NCBI GenBank assembly: GCA_017431365.1
Contig: JAFRLF010000121.1
Coordinates: 1 to 42,239, forward strand
Origin: Clostridia bacterium
GTDB taxonomy: Bacteria > Bacillota > Clostridia > Christensenellales > Aristaeellaceae
Length of the DNA: 42,239 nucleotides
Direction of reading: 5' to 3'
The number at the start of each line of letters is the position of its first letter. Position 1 is the stretch's first letter. Positions 8,228 through 15,926 of the stretch are shown piece after piece. The notes under the pieces were generated by a model. It was not told the origin of the DNA. It was given only the letters and a program-made list of their open reading frames with translations, and did not search any database. The translations under genes and the position numbers were made by a program.

Positions 8228-8248
8228 CGGGAGGAGAGAAGAGACGAT

Positions 8249-9046
8249 ATGAGGCTGTTCCTGATGCCAAACCGTTTCACGGACGAGCAGTCGCAAAAGG
8301 CGCGGGATTGCGCGCGCGTCCTTCAATCCAGATGCGGACATGTCTGCGCGATGTCGCCTGAGGACAGCCGATGTCTGTACGGCGACGGGAGATTGACGGA
8401 CTTTGACGCCGGGGACAGTGACCTGATCGTGTCTCTGGGGGGCGACGGCTCGGTGCTGCGCGCCGCGCAGACCGCAGTGCGGGCCGGCAGGCCGCTGCTG
8501 GGCATCAACAGCGGGAGACTCGGCTATCTGTGCGCGATGAACCTGAGCGACATCGCCGATTTCGATAAAAATATCGCCGGCTGCGCCCTGTCGGAGCGGA
8601 AAATGCTGAGCGTCACTCATCAGGGCCGGGAGAGCTTTGCGCTGAACGACATCGTCATCGGCAAATCAGCCTTCGGCGAGACAGTCGACCTGGATGTGAC
8701 GCCTGAGGGATACGAAACATTTCATCTGCGCGGGGACGGATTGATCGTCGCCACGCCGACGGGTTCGACGGCGTATAATCTGTCCGCCGGCGGGCCGATC
8801 GTCGATTCGGGGCTGCCCGTCGTCCTGCTGACGCCCGTATGCGTTCACGGGAACGCGCTTCGACCCATGGTGATCGATGAAAACCGCTGCATCCGCGTCG
8901 CGGCGCGGAACGGGTCCGCGGGCGTGTTCTCGGACGGCCGTCAGGCGGGGACGCTTGACGAGCCGATCACGATCCGGTGCGGCGTCCGCACGCTCATGAT
9001 CTATACCCGCGGGCGGGAGCGGATATCCGCCCTGCCGCAGATTTGA
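8249..9046 (+). CDS. nadK: NAD kinase
   Basis: Phosphorylates NAD to NADP. The 265-residue protein has the family's GGDGS loop (residues 64-68, in LIVSLGGDGSVLRA), GINSGRLGYL near 94, the adenine-contacting LNDIVIGK near 132 and the GDGLIVATPTGSTAY block near 160-175. All are intact. The N-terminus MRLFLMPNRF is typical of Clostridia/Bacilli enzymes, so ATG 8249 is a good start. It is third in a unit with nfnA and nfnB, so one transcript would supply NADP and the complex that reduces it. A strong bidirectional terminator closes the unit. This position differs from the frequent placement of nadK beside recN or argR in Firmicutes. Confidence 0.95.
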   Translation: MRLFLMPNRFTDEQSQKARDCARVLQSRCGHVCAMSPEDSRCLYGDGRLTDFDAGDSDLIVSLGGDGSVLRAAQTAVRAGRPLLGINSGRLGYLCAMNLSDIADFDKNIAGCALSERKMLSVTHQGRESFALNDIVIGKSAFGETVDLDVTPEGYETFHLRGDGLIVATPTGSTAYNLSAGGPIVDSGLPVVLLTPVCVHGNALRPMVIDENRCIRVAARNGSAGVFSDGRQAGTLDEPITIRCGVRTLMIYTRGRERISALPQI

Positions 9047-9060
9047 GTAAAGCGATCAAA

Positions 9061-9120
9061 GAAAAAAACACAGACGAACCGGGCGGCCGCGCTTTATACG
9101 GCCGCCCGGTTCGCATTTTA
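9061..9120. terminator. Bidirectional intrinsic terminator between nadK and htrA
   Basis: A perfect 15-bp stem (9075-9089 with 9099-9113) around a 9-base loop. An A-rich stretch lies on the left and CATTTTAT on the right, so it can end both the rightward nadK transcript and the leftward htrA transcript. Confidence 0.92.
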
Positions 9121-9156
9121 TGGGTGGTTTTCGTGGTTTATTCGCGTCGTTTCGGA

Positions 9157-10341
9157 TCAGTCGATGATCTTCAGCGTGATGTCGACGTCAATGGTCTCAT
9201 ATCCGCCGCTGACCGCGAATTCCTTGTGCGTGGAACTGTTGTTCCCGAAGAAGTAGCCATAGTATCCGCCGAAAGCGTTGGTCTGATCCGCCACGTCCTT
9301 CGACTCGATGCTGTTGTAGCGCACGACCTGTACCGTAACGGTATCGCCATCACTGTACTTGTCCAGCTCAGTCGTCAGGTCGATCATATTGCTCACGCGC
9401 ACGCCGTTGACGGAGTAAATGTAGTCGTACATCTTGATGCCGGCCTCTTCAGCGGGCGTACCCTCGGTGACTTCGTAGACATATACGCCGGACGGGGCGA
9501 AATTGCTCATGGGCTCTTCAGGACCGTAGCTGTAATTGCCGACCACGACGCCCATCTGCGGACGCTGCACCTTGCCGTACTGGATGAGATCGCCCGCGAC
9601 CTTGCTGACGGTTTCAACCGGGATGGCGAAGCCAAGGCCTTCATAGCTGGTGGTGGAGTAGATGCTGCCGGAGTACTTCAGCGTGTTGATGCCGATCAGC
9701 TGACCCTTGTAGTTGAACAGGCCGCCGCCGGAGTTGCCGCTGTTGATCGCGGCGTCGTGCTGAATGTAGCTGATGGCGCGGGATGTGTTGGACGCCTTCA
9801 CCGAGGTCCGCTCAAGCGCGGACACGATGCCCTGCGTCACAGTATTGGACAGAACCTCACCGCCGGGGTTGCCGATGGCTACGACGGTCGAACCGATCAG
9901 CAGATCGTTGCTCGAGCCGAGGTCAACAGGCGTCAGCTGAGAGGCGCTCTCGTCCTCTACCTTCAGGACGGCCAGGTCGGTCGAGGAGTCGGCGCCGACC
10001 AGGGTGGCCTTGACCTTTTCGTTGTTGGGCATCAGCACCTGGAACGAATCGCCGGACTCGATGACGTGATTGTTGGTGACGATGTAGCCGCCTTCGGCGA
10101 AGACGATGCCCGAGCCCTGAGAGATGGGCGTGTCGACGACCTCACGGGTCATCTGGTTCCAGTCCTGCTGGGATGTGATGATGCCCACCACGGAATTCTG
10201 GTTCTTCTGGTACACGTAGATAGCCGGGGATGTGTCCGCCGACGGCTCGGCGCTTTCAGCGCCGCCGGTGACGCTCATGAGGCCGATAACCATAGCGATG
10301 GCCGCCACGAGGGCAAGCACTTTGTAGAGATTCTTTTTCAT
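9157..10341 (-). CDS. HtrA/DegP-like secreted serine protease with PDZ domain
   Basis: A 394-residue protein-quality-control protease exported or anchored by an N-terminal hydrophobic segment (about residues 6-24). The trypsin-like domain carries the full triad: His92 in TNNHV, Asp122 in STDLAVLK and Ser204 in NSGNSGG. A PDZ domain follows (about 260-350, with GTPAEEAGIKMYDYIYSVNG). An unusual Gly/Tyr/Phe-rich insert (FGGYYGYFFGNN, near 357-368) lies within the C-terminal part, and the protein ends in an extra beta-like segment. Start at 10341 follows AAAGGAGG with ideal spacing. It stands alone behind the bidirectional terminator. Family and triad are certain; substrates are unknown. Confidence 0.95.
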   Translation of the reverse strand: MKKNLYKVLALVAAIAMVIGLMSVTGGAESAEPSADTSPAIYVYQKNQNSVVGIITSQQDWNQMTREVVDTPISQGSGIVFAEGGYIVTNNHVIESGDSFQVLMPNNEKVKATLVGADSSTDLAVLKVEDESASQLTPVDLGSSNDLLIGSTVVAIGNPGGEVLSNTVTQGIVSALERTSVKASNTSRAISYIQHDAAINSGNSGGGLFNYKGQLIGINTLKYSGSIYSTTSYEGLGFAIPVETVSKVAGDLIQYGKVQRPQMGVVVGNYSYGPEEPMSNFAPSGVYVYEVTEGTPAEEAGIKMYDYIYSVNGVRVSNMIDLTTELDKYSDGDTVTVQVVRYNSIESKDVADQTNAFGGYYGYFFGNNSSTHKEFAVSGGYETIDVDITLKIID

Positions 10342-10483
10342 TTCACTTACCTCCTTTGGTTTATGGCCTCATTATAAATGCCCTTTTTGGATAAAACATG
10401 AACAAACTAATAACAAAATCGGATTTTATCGTTTTTTTGCGGATAGTCCGAAAAGACGCGGCCGATCTCACGGCTCAGGCGAT

Positions 10484-11398
10484 CTATTCACCGTCCTGCG
10501 CGGGATCGGCCCACGCCGCGCGTTCGTCAAAGGCGTGCGCCGTCTGACCGCCCCTTGCGCGGGCTCTGTCGATCTGCGCCGCGTGGATCCGCGCGCACTC
10601 GTCGGTGGCGGCGATGCGCCGCAGCAGAGCCTTGATCACGTACTCGAGGTTTCCGCCTTCGCGGTAGTCCGCCTCGAGGGCGAAGTCGGCGCGGTTCTGC
10701 GTGAGCATGTCGTCCGCGATCGACGGATCGTCCGGCGTGTAGACCGCGATAGAGAACCCGCCCTTCGAGCGGGTCATCTTCATGCTGGGGACGTCCGTCA
10801 GCCCGTCGCCGAAGTAAATCATGTTCCGGAAGGGGATGGGACGCCTGTCCTCGGGCGTGTACGCGTTGAGGTCGCGGTCGTTCGTGATGTCCAGAATCCC
10901 CTTGTTGATCCTGAAGAGAAACTGCGTCTTTGACGTGTAGTTGACGGCGTTCGACGGCCAGAGCGGATGTCCATTCCCGTCGTAACAGTACGAGGCGGCG
11001 AAGATAGCCTTAAAATGCTTTGCGATGGCTGTCCCCTCGATGATCTCCGTCAGGCCGGACGAGATGATGTAGTGCTCGACCCGAAGGCCGATCGTCTGTC
11101 CGTAGGCGTTGATGCGGTCGAACCAGGTATCCACCCCCGGAAAGTATTCGATGGTCTTTCCCATGCTGCGGAACAGGTCGCGTGTCAGCGTCATGACGCC
11201 GCGCGCCTTTTCCGTCATCATATACATATAGGCCAGAACGCTGTCCATCTGGTTGCGGACGGCGCATTCCCGGCAGGCCTGCCAGAAATCTTCCGGCCTG
11301 ATGTTCAGCCCCTTAAGAAAGCCGTATTCCTGCATGTTGTTGGGGGAGAGCGTCTTGTCAAAGTCGTAGATCAGGCTGGCGATAGGTGGGTGACTCAT
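10484..11398 (-). CDS. HAD-superfamily phosphatase (phosphoserine-phosphatase-like)
   Basis: A 304-residue haloacid-dehalogenase hydrolase. Motif I is IYDFDKTLSP near the N-terminus with the two Asp residues. Motif II is YIISSGLTE, a lysine follows in TSKTQFLF, and motif IV is FGDGLTDVPSMK. The insert between motifs I and II is helical (C1 cap). The C-terminal 40 residues are Ala/Arg-rich and look poorly conserved. The substrate cannot be read from sequence. I take the ATG at 11398, giving MSHPPIASLIYDFDK. An in-frame ATG at 11452 is possible but would leave almost no room for a promoter after the terminator at 11474-11500. The gene reads toward htrA but has a 142-base gap. Confidence 0.85.
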   Translation of the reverse strand: MSHPPIASLIYDFDKTLSPNNMQEYGFLKGLNIRPEDFWQACRECAVRNQMDSVLAYMYMMTEKARGVMTLTRDLFRSMGKTIEYFPGVDTWFDRINAYGQTIGLRVEHYIISSGLTEIIEGTAIAKHFKAIFAASYCYDGNGHPLWPSNAVNYTSKTQFLFRINKGILDITNDRDLNAYTPEDRRPIPFRNMIYFGDGLTDVPSMKMTRSKGGFSIAVYTPDDPSIADDMLTQNRADFALEADYREGGNLEYVIKALLRRIAATDECARIHAAQIDRARARGGQTAHAFDERAAWADPAQDGE

Positions 11399-11473
11399 GG
11401 AAAAAACGCCGTCCTTTCTGAGCGCTGAGCGCGTATCATGCAAAACGGTCATAGACTACCTGATAATAGGGAA

Positions 11474-11500
11474 GGAGAGCGGACTTTTCGTCCGCTCTCC
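11474..11500 (-). terminator. Intrinsic terminator of the zinc-ribbon protein gene
   Basis: A perfect 11-bp stem (11474-11484 with 11490-11500) and a 5-base loop. On the minus strand it is followed by TTCCCTATTAT, a weak T-tract. It lies 31 bases after the stop codon of the gene ending at 11532. Confidence 0.75.
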
Positions 11501-11531
11501 TATGATAACACATATAACGATGTATGTCCAA

Positions 11532-13376
11532 TTAAAGGGCGATGGTTTTCGTGCGCAGCTGGACGGTGTCGTCTTCCTTCTCGTCCTCAGCCGGGGCGCG
11601 AGGCGCGTCGTCAGCATAGAGCGCTTCGAGCACCTCGGGCGTCGCGATGCCCGTGACATCAAGCCCGGCCTGCTCCTGGAAGGCGGACAGGGCCGCCGCG
11701 GTCTTCGGGCCGAAATCGCCGTCCGCGCCGCTGGACATGTATCCGAGCTCAATCAGGCGCAGCTGCATCTCCTGAACGGCGGCGCTCTTTTTGTCGCCCT
11801 GCTTGAGCGTCACCGGCGTGGGCTCAGGCGTCACGACGGGCGCGGCAGTCGGGGTGGGCGTGGGCAGTACGGCGACCTGTACGTCCGTCGTCAGCGCGCT
11901 GAGCTGTGAAACGGCGGTCGCGTTTTTCAGCGTCGACACAGCGTTCTGAATGACGGCCCATTCGTTGGCCGACGCGTCCTTGCGCTGTTCGGTGGTGCCG
12001 TTGTATACGGCGTCGGCATCGGCGAGGATCACGCTCTGTACGCCCTTGTGAATGGTCTGCAGGGCGTTGATGAACTGGCCGTCGTTTTCCTGAGGCTCGG
12101 AGGGCATCAGGGCCGTGATCGTCGCCATGTCCGCGTCCATCTTCTGTTGGGCGAGGTTCTCATTGGCGGAGGCCACGGACACGAGCTCGTCGCGGTACGT
12201 TTCGGTGGTATAATCGCTGATGAGCTTCATGCCGTCGGAATAGGTGGCGCGCGTCACGCCCGCGATCTTCGCACCCATGGTGGAGGTGACGTACATGAGC
12301 CAGCGTATGCCAAGGATCAGCACCAACGCCACCAGGACGGCGCCTATGCCCACCTGGACGCGGCGGTTTCCGAGCAGGGCCTTCGCCTTGTCGAGAACGG
12401 CCTTCAGCGGGCTTTCGCCGTCGACGTCATCCTCGTCCGTATCGTCGTAGAAGCCCGTGTCGTCGGCGATGTCGTCGTAGATGTCCTCGGATTCGGCGGC
12501 GTCGGTCTCATCCTCAACGAAGGCGTCGTTCTCGTTTCCCGCGGAAACGGTATCCTCGGGATACGCGTCGTCATATTCCTGGCCGGGGATGTCGACGGCG
12601 GGCTCATCCTCCGGTTCGGAGACTTTCTTCCTGCCAAGGGAGAAGAACTTCTGCCTCAGCTCGGAGCCGATGCCGGCGCGCTGCTGACCGGACGCCTGGC
12701 GGTTTTTCCGCGCTTCCATGTAGCTCTTGACTTTGGGGCTGATCCCGCCCGGCGTGATCTCGGGCAGGGGAGAGGTGCTCGGCTCGTCGTCGTCGTAGTC
12801 TTCGATGTTCAGGGACTCGGCGCGGACGGTTTCCACGTTCTCGGCGGCGCGCCGGGCGGCCGTTCTGGCCTTGCGCGTCATGCCTGCAGGCGCGTCGTCG
12901 ATTGAGGGCGCGTCCGTGGTCGCAGCGGCCTCAGGCTCGGTTTCCGTTTCAGGCTCGTCCTGGTCGACTGGTTCGTCGATAAGCTCGTCCCCGTCAGCCG
13001 GAAGAGGCTCGTCGTCTTCAGGGGCAGCCGCGTCGTAGCCGCTGTCTTTTTCATCCTCCTGATACGTCGGTTCGTCGTTGGCGGCGATGGCCGAATCCTC
13101 CGGGGAGTCGCCGTCTGTCTCTTCATTATAGATGGGACGATAGGCCGTATTGGAATAGACGTCGTCCTCGGGCTGATTGTCGTAGGACATATAATCCGTC
13201 CGGGTGTACGCGTTCAGGGAACCTGCCGGGACCTTTTCCAGCTCGTCTGTGGCCAGACGCATCTGGGACGACGTATACATATTGCCGATAAACCGGTCCT
13301 CACCCAGCACGATGCCGCAATGAGGACAGGTCACATCCTCTGGCAGAATACTCTTGCCGCAATGGCTGCAGAACAT
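11532..13376 (-). CDS. Zinc-ribbon, acidic-linker, single-TM protein with peptidoglycan-binding domain
   Basis: A 614-residue membrane protein of unknown role. It begins with a short zinc ribbon (MFCSHCGKS ... TCPHCG, two CxxC pairs within 20 residues). Then comes a long Asp/Glu-rich low-complexity region to about 325, interrupted by a basic stretch near 165-260. One transmembrane helix follows near 343-362, then a helical region and a Pro/Thr hinge (TPTPTAAPV). A peptidoglycan_binding_1 domain (LKQGDKKSAAVQEMQLRL to VLEALY, about 523-586) follows. Topology is probably cytoplasmic zinc ribbon and acidic tail with outside wall-binding domain. ATG 13376 follows GGGAGG by 10 bases; the GTG 18 bases earlier overlaps the SD. 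It has its own strong promoter and terminator. Confidence 0.85.
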   Translation of the reverse strand: MFCSHCGKSILPEDVTCPHCGIVLGEDRFIGNMYTSSQMRLATDELEKVPAGSLNAYTRTDYMSYDNQPEDDVYSNTAYRPIYNEETDGDSPEDSAIAANDEPTYQEDEKDSGYDAAAPEDDEPLPADGDELIDEPVDQDEPETETEPEAAATTDAPSIDDAPAGMTRKARTAARRAAENVETVRAESLNIEDYDDDEPSTSPLPEITPGGISPKVKSYMEARKNRQASGQQRAGIGSELRQKFFSLGRKKVSEPEDEPAVDIPGQEYDDAYPEDTVSAGNENDAFVEDETDAAESEDIYDDIADDTGFYDDTDEDDVDGESPLKAVLDKAKALLGNRRVQVGIGAVLVALVLILGIRWLMYVTSTMGAKIAGVTRATYSDGMKLISDYTTETYRDELVSVASANENLAQQKMDADMATITALMPSEPQENDGQFINALQTIHKGVQSVILADADAVYNGTTEQRKDASANEWAVIQNAVSTLKNATAVSQLSALTTDVQVAVLPTPTPTAAPVVTPEPTPVTLKQGDKKSAAVQEMQLRLIELGYMSSGADGDFGPKTAAALSAFQEQAGLDVTGIATPEVLEALYADDAPRAPAEDEKEDDTVQLRTKTIAL

Positions 13377-13395
13377 AGAAACACTTCCTCCCACA

Positions 13396-13421
13396 TGACA
13401 AAAGCCATGGAAGTTTTGTCA
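13396..13421 (-). repeat. Inverted repeat in the 5' leader of the zinc-ribbon gene
   Basis: TGACAAAA and TTTTGTCA (13396-13403 and 13414-13421) are perfect 8-base arms around a 10-base spacer that contains CCATGG. They lie between the -10 box and the Shine-Dalgarno. It could be an operator or an mRNA hairpin close to the ribosome site. Confidence 0.5.
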
Positions 13422-13444
13422 GATGTACAAATATTACAGCTGAT

Positions 13445-13474
13445 ATTATACACTCTTCGCAATAAATCCGTCAA
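13445..13474 (-). promoter_or_regulatory. Sigma-A promoter of the zinc-ribbon gene
   Basis: Minus-strand -35 TTGACG (13469-13474), an 18-base spacer and perfect -10 TATAAT (13445-13450), about 70 bases before the ATG at 13376. The surrounding stretch to about 13520 is AT-rich and has no gene. Confidence 0.8.
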
Positions 13475-13565
13475 GGATTGCAAGACTATTTGAGAAATTT
13501 TACAAAACTATGAAGTAAATGTTTCGACGTGACCTTATGACGAACAGGTTCGTGAATGACCGCAC

Positions 13566-13592
13566 AAAAAAACAGCGGCGCCGCGCCGCTGT
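13566..13592 (-). terminator. Intrinsic terminator of the small membrane protein gene
   Basis: A perfect 9-bp stem (13572-13580 with 13584-13592) with a 3-base loop, followed on the minus strand by seven Ts. It lies 24 bases beyond the stop codon of the gene ending at 13616. Confidence 0.92.
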
Positions 13593-13615
13593 GAGACGAT
13601 ATATTCTATCTTTTG

Positions 13616-14296
13616 TCAATGGCCTATGTACTGCTGGGCGCACTTTTCGCAAGGCCTCAGGCCCTCTGCGAGGGCTTCGTCCAGTGTCAGTATGCGGCTG
13701 TTGTTCTGCAGGTCGCAGATCTGCTGGGTGTGGAAATACGTCGCGTTGTTGGTCACGGCGTAGACGAGGGTCACGTACGTGGCGGGATCGACCGGGAACT
13801 GCGATTCGGCGTCGTCGGGCGTCTCGACAGCTGTGACGGTTTCCTCGCCGGTCGTCTGATCTCCGACGTTCTGTACCTCGCCGTTGGCGTAAGTGACCGT
13901 GTACGAGGTCACCGGGGGATAGTCTTCTTCGTCAGCCGGAGCGGAATACACGGTGACGGGTTCGGGCGTGGCCTTGATCGTACTCTTGTCGTAACCGTAG
14001 GCGACGGGCACCACGGGGACAGGCCTGATGACGTCGCTTGTCGACGTGAGGCGCAGGATCGTGACGCAGATGAGCGTGGACGCCGCGAGTGCGCAGACTG
14101 TCAGCGCGCCGCGCGCGAGCGCGTTGACGCGCTCGGATCTCCAGGCGCACACGAGCCCGACCGGCGGCAGGATGACGCACAGCGCGCCGATGATGAGGTG
14201 CAGAACGACTCTGTCGCGCCGGGTTTGCCGGCGCTCGTTGTCCTCGAGATAATGGTTGGCCGGCCTCTGGCCGGGACGGTTCGATGTTGGCTGCAT
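13616..14296 (-). CDS. Membrane protein with C-terminal Ada-like cysteine motif
   Basis: A 226-residue uncharacterised protein. A polar N-terminus is followed by two hydrophobic helices (about 33-52 and 61-83), then an extracytoplasmic region. The C-terminal 45 residues contain YFHTQQICDLQNN ... ALAEGLRPCEKCAQQY. This resembles the small metal-binding module found in Ada and at the ends of some secreted nucleases (Y.HxxxC ... G..PCxxC). A metal-binding role is inferred. ATG 14296 follows AGAGGA by 7 bases and removes an unlikely Arg-rich extension. It has its own promoter and terminator. I do not recognise a named family for the whole protein. Confidence 0.75.
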   Translation of the reverse strand: MQPTSNRPGQRPANHYLEDNERRQTRRDRVVLHLIIGALCVILPPVGLVCAWRSERVNALARGALTVCALAASTLICVTILRLTSTSDVIRPVPVVPVAYGYDKSTIKATPEPVTVYSAPADEEDYPPVTSYTVTYANGEVQNVGDQTTGEETVTAVETPDDAESQFPVDPATYVTLVYAVTNNATYFHTQQICDLQNNSRILTLDEALAEGLRPCEKCAQQYIGH

Positions 14297-14365
14297 ATCT
14301 TTATCCTCTGCTGAGAAATCGCGAGCTCGGGTATCGCGCCGCGCGGCGCAAGGGAATCTGAAATC

Positions 14366-14394
14366 ATTATATCGCGGCAAGCCTGATTTGTCAC
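14366..14394 (-). promoter_or_regulatory. Sigma-A promoter of the small membrane protein gene
   Basis: Minus-strand -35 GTGACA (14389-14394), a 17-base spacer and perfect -10 TATAAT (14366-14371), about 70 bases upstream of the ATG at 14296. Confidence 0.75.
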
Positions 14395-14470
14395 GGCTGA
14401 TCGACAGACTTTATCATCAGTTTACACGCCGCGGGCCGCGGACCGCATACAATTGTTAACGTTTTATGCC

Positions 14471-14499
14471 TTGTCAATTTGACGAAAGTGTGCTAACCT
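14471..14499 (+). promoter_or_regulatory. Promoter of tRNA-Arg
   Basis: -35 TTGTCA (14471-14476), a 17-base spacer ending in TGC, and -10 TAACCT (14494-14499). The predicted start lies about six bases ahead of the mature tRNA. It is divergent from the promoter at 14366-14394. Confidence 0.6.
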
Positions 14500-14511
14500 T
14501 TGTTGCATTGG

Positions 14512-14587
14512 GCGCCTGTAGCTCAGTGGATAGAGTGTTCGACTCCGACTCGAAAGACCGTGGGTTCGAATCCCGCCAGGCGCGCCA
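14512..14587 (+). tRNA. tRNA-Arg (anticodon CCG)
   Basis: 76 bases with a full cloverleaf. The acceptor stem is GCGCCTG/CAGGCGC, the D-stem GCTC/GAGT and the anticodon stem TTCGA/TCGAA with loop CTCCGAC. The T-stem is GTGGG/CCCGC with loop TTCGAAT. The discriminator is G and CCA is encoded. Anticodon CCG reads CGG (Arg). Confidence 0.96.
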
Positions 14588-14591
14588 TGCA

Positions 14592-14633
14592 GCCGCCCTA
14601 AGCTCTGATGTGAGTTTGGGGCGGCGGTTTTTT
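14592..14633 (+). terminator. Intrinsic terminator after tRNA-Arg
   Basis: A 14-bp stem (14592-14605 with 14612-14625, two G-T pairs) and a 6-base loop, followed by GG and six Ts. It starts four bases after the tRNA CCA end. Confidence 0.9.
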
Positions 14634-14693
14634 GTAAATCGTGCGAGCGCGCCTTTCACGGCAGCCGACGCGTGACGTATGGGGGAAACTTTC

Positions 14694-15926
14694 ATGAGAA
14701 TGCGCAAAAAGAAGTGGGCCGAGCCTGAACTCAACAGCTGTCCTTTTTATGTGCCGGATCCGCGCGCCGTTCGGGGAAAGTGGAACGGTCAGTTCCCCGA
14801 GGCGAAACCCCTTCACGTGGAGCTGGGCTGCGGCAAAGGCGTGTCGACCGCGCAGATGGCGTTCGATCAGAGGGATGTCAACTTTGTGGCGGTGGACCTG
14901 ATCAGCGACGTGCTCGGCGTCGCGAAGCGCAATATTGAGAAAAGTTACGGCGAGAGCCGCGCCGACAACATCCTGCTCTGCATACACGACGTCGCCCGCG
15001 TCAGCCAGATCTTCGCGCCGGAGGATCGGGTGCAGCGCATCTATCTGAGCTTCCCCAATCCCTGGAACGGACGGCACAGGCATCAGAAGCGCTGCCTCAC
15101 GCATCCGCGCCAGCTCATGCAGTACAGGGAGTTTCTCACCGACAGGGGTCAGATCTGGTTCAAAACCGACAACGACGCGCTGTTCGACGATTCGGTGACC
15201 TACCTGATGCAGTGCGGCTTCCGCCTGATCTACCTGACCCGCGACCTGGCCGCGTCCGGTTTTCAGCCGAACTACCTGAGCGAACATGAGATCATGTACA
15301 GGTCTCAGGGCGTGAAGATCAAATTCCTGATCGCGGAGAAGGCGGCGCTCCCCGTCAAAACGGCGTCCCTGCCCGAGCAAACGCGCGCAAGCGCGAGACC
15401 GGCCCCCGAGATGACCACCCTGTGCTACATCGAGAAGGACGGCGCCTATCTCATGCTCCACCGCGTGAAGAAGACTGACGATCCCAACGCGGGGAAATGG
15501 CTGGGCGTCGGCGGTCACTTTGAGCACGGCGAGAGCCCGGAGGAGTGCCTCGTTCGCGAGGTGCGCGAGGAAACGGGCCTGACGCTGACCCGCTTCAGAC
15601 ACAGGGGCGTCATCACCTTCTGCTTTGAGGACAATCCGACGGAATACATGCACCTGTTCACGGCGGACGGCTTTGAGGGAGAACTGACGGATTGCGACGA
15701 GGGCGTTCTGAAATGGGTGGACAAGGACAAAATCGACGCCCTGCCCATGTGGGAGGGCGACAGGGTATTCTTCCGCCTGATTAATGAGGGACGCGAGGCC
15801 TTCTTCTCGCTCAAGCTCGTGTATCACGCGGATCATCTGACGAAGGCGATTCTGGACGGGGAAAGCGTGCCTCTACCCGCGAAACGCGCGCCTGAATTAC
15901 ATCAGAATGGTAGTGAGCCGATATGA
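14694..15926 (+). CDS. trmB: TrmB tRNA (guanine-N7)-methyltransferase fused to a Nudix hydrolase
   Basis: A 410-residue two-domain protein. Residues 1 to about 215 are TrmB, which makes m7G46 in tRNA with SAM. VELGCGKG (42-49) is the SAM loop, and LSFPNPWNGRHRH (near 118-130) and WFKTDND follow. After a short Ala/Arg/Pro linker (about 216-238) comes a MutT-type Nudix domain with an exact Nudix box (GHFEHGESPEECLVREVREE plus TGL, about 274-296). TrmB is normally about 210-240 residues, so the second half is a true fusion in one uninterrupted frame. ATG 14694 is preferred over 14679 because GGGGGA sits 7 bases upstream and the family starts with MRMR. It overlaps the next gene by 4 bases. The Nudix substrate (perhaps 8-oxo-dGTP or a modified nucleotide) is unknown. 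Confidence 0.92.
   Translation: MRMRKKKWAEPELNSCPFYVPDPRAVRGKWNGQFPEAKPLHVELGCGKGVSTAQMAFDQRDVNFVAVDLISDVLGVAKRNIEKSYGESRADNILLCIHDVARVSQIFAPEDRVQRIYLSFPNPWNGRHRHQKRCLTHPRQLMQYREFLTDRGQIWFKTDNDALFDDSVTYLMQCGFRLIYLTRDLAASGFQPNYLSEHEIMYRSQGVKIKFLIAEKAALPVKTASLPEQTRASARPAPEMTTLCYIEKDGAYLMLHRVKKTDDPNAGKWLGVGGHFEHGESPEECLVREVREETGLTLTRFRHRGVITFCFEDNPTEYMHLFTADGFEGELTDCDEGVLKWVDKDKIDALPMWEGDRVFFRLINEGREAFFSLKLVYHADHLTKAILDGESVPLPAKRAPELHQNGSEPI

Noticed and set aside
7007..8620. Long minus-strand open frame of about 537 codons opposite nfnB and nadK
   Set aside because: It spans two genes with clear motifs on the other strand, including their intergenic gap, and shows no recognisable domain or ribosome site.
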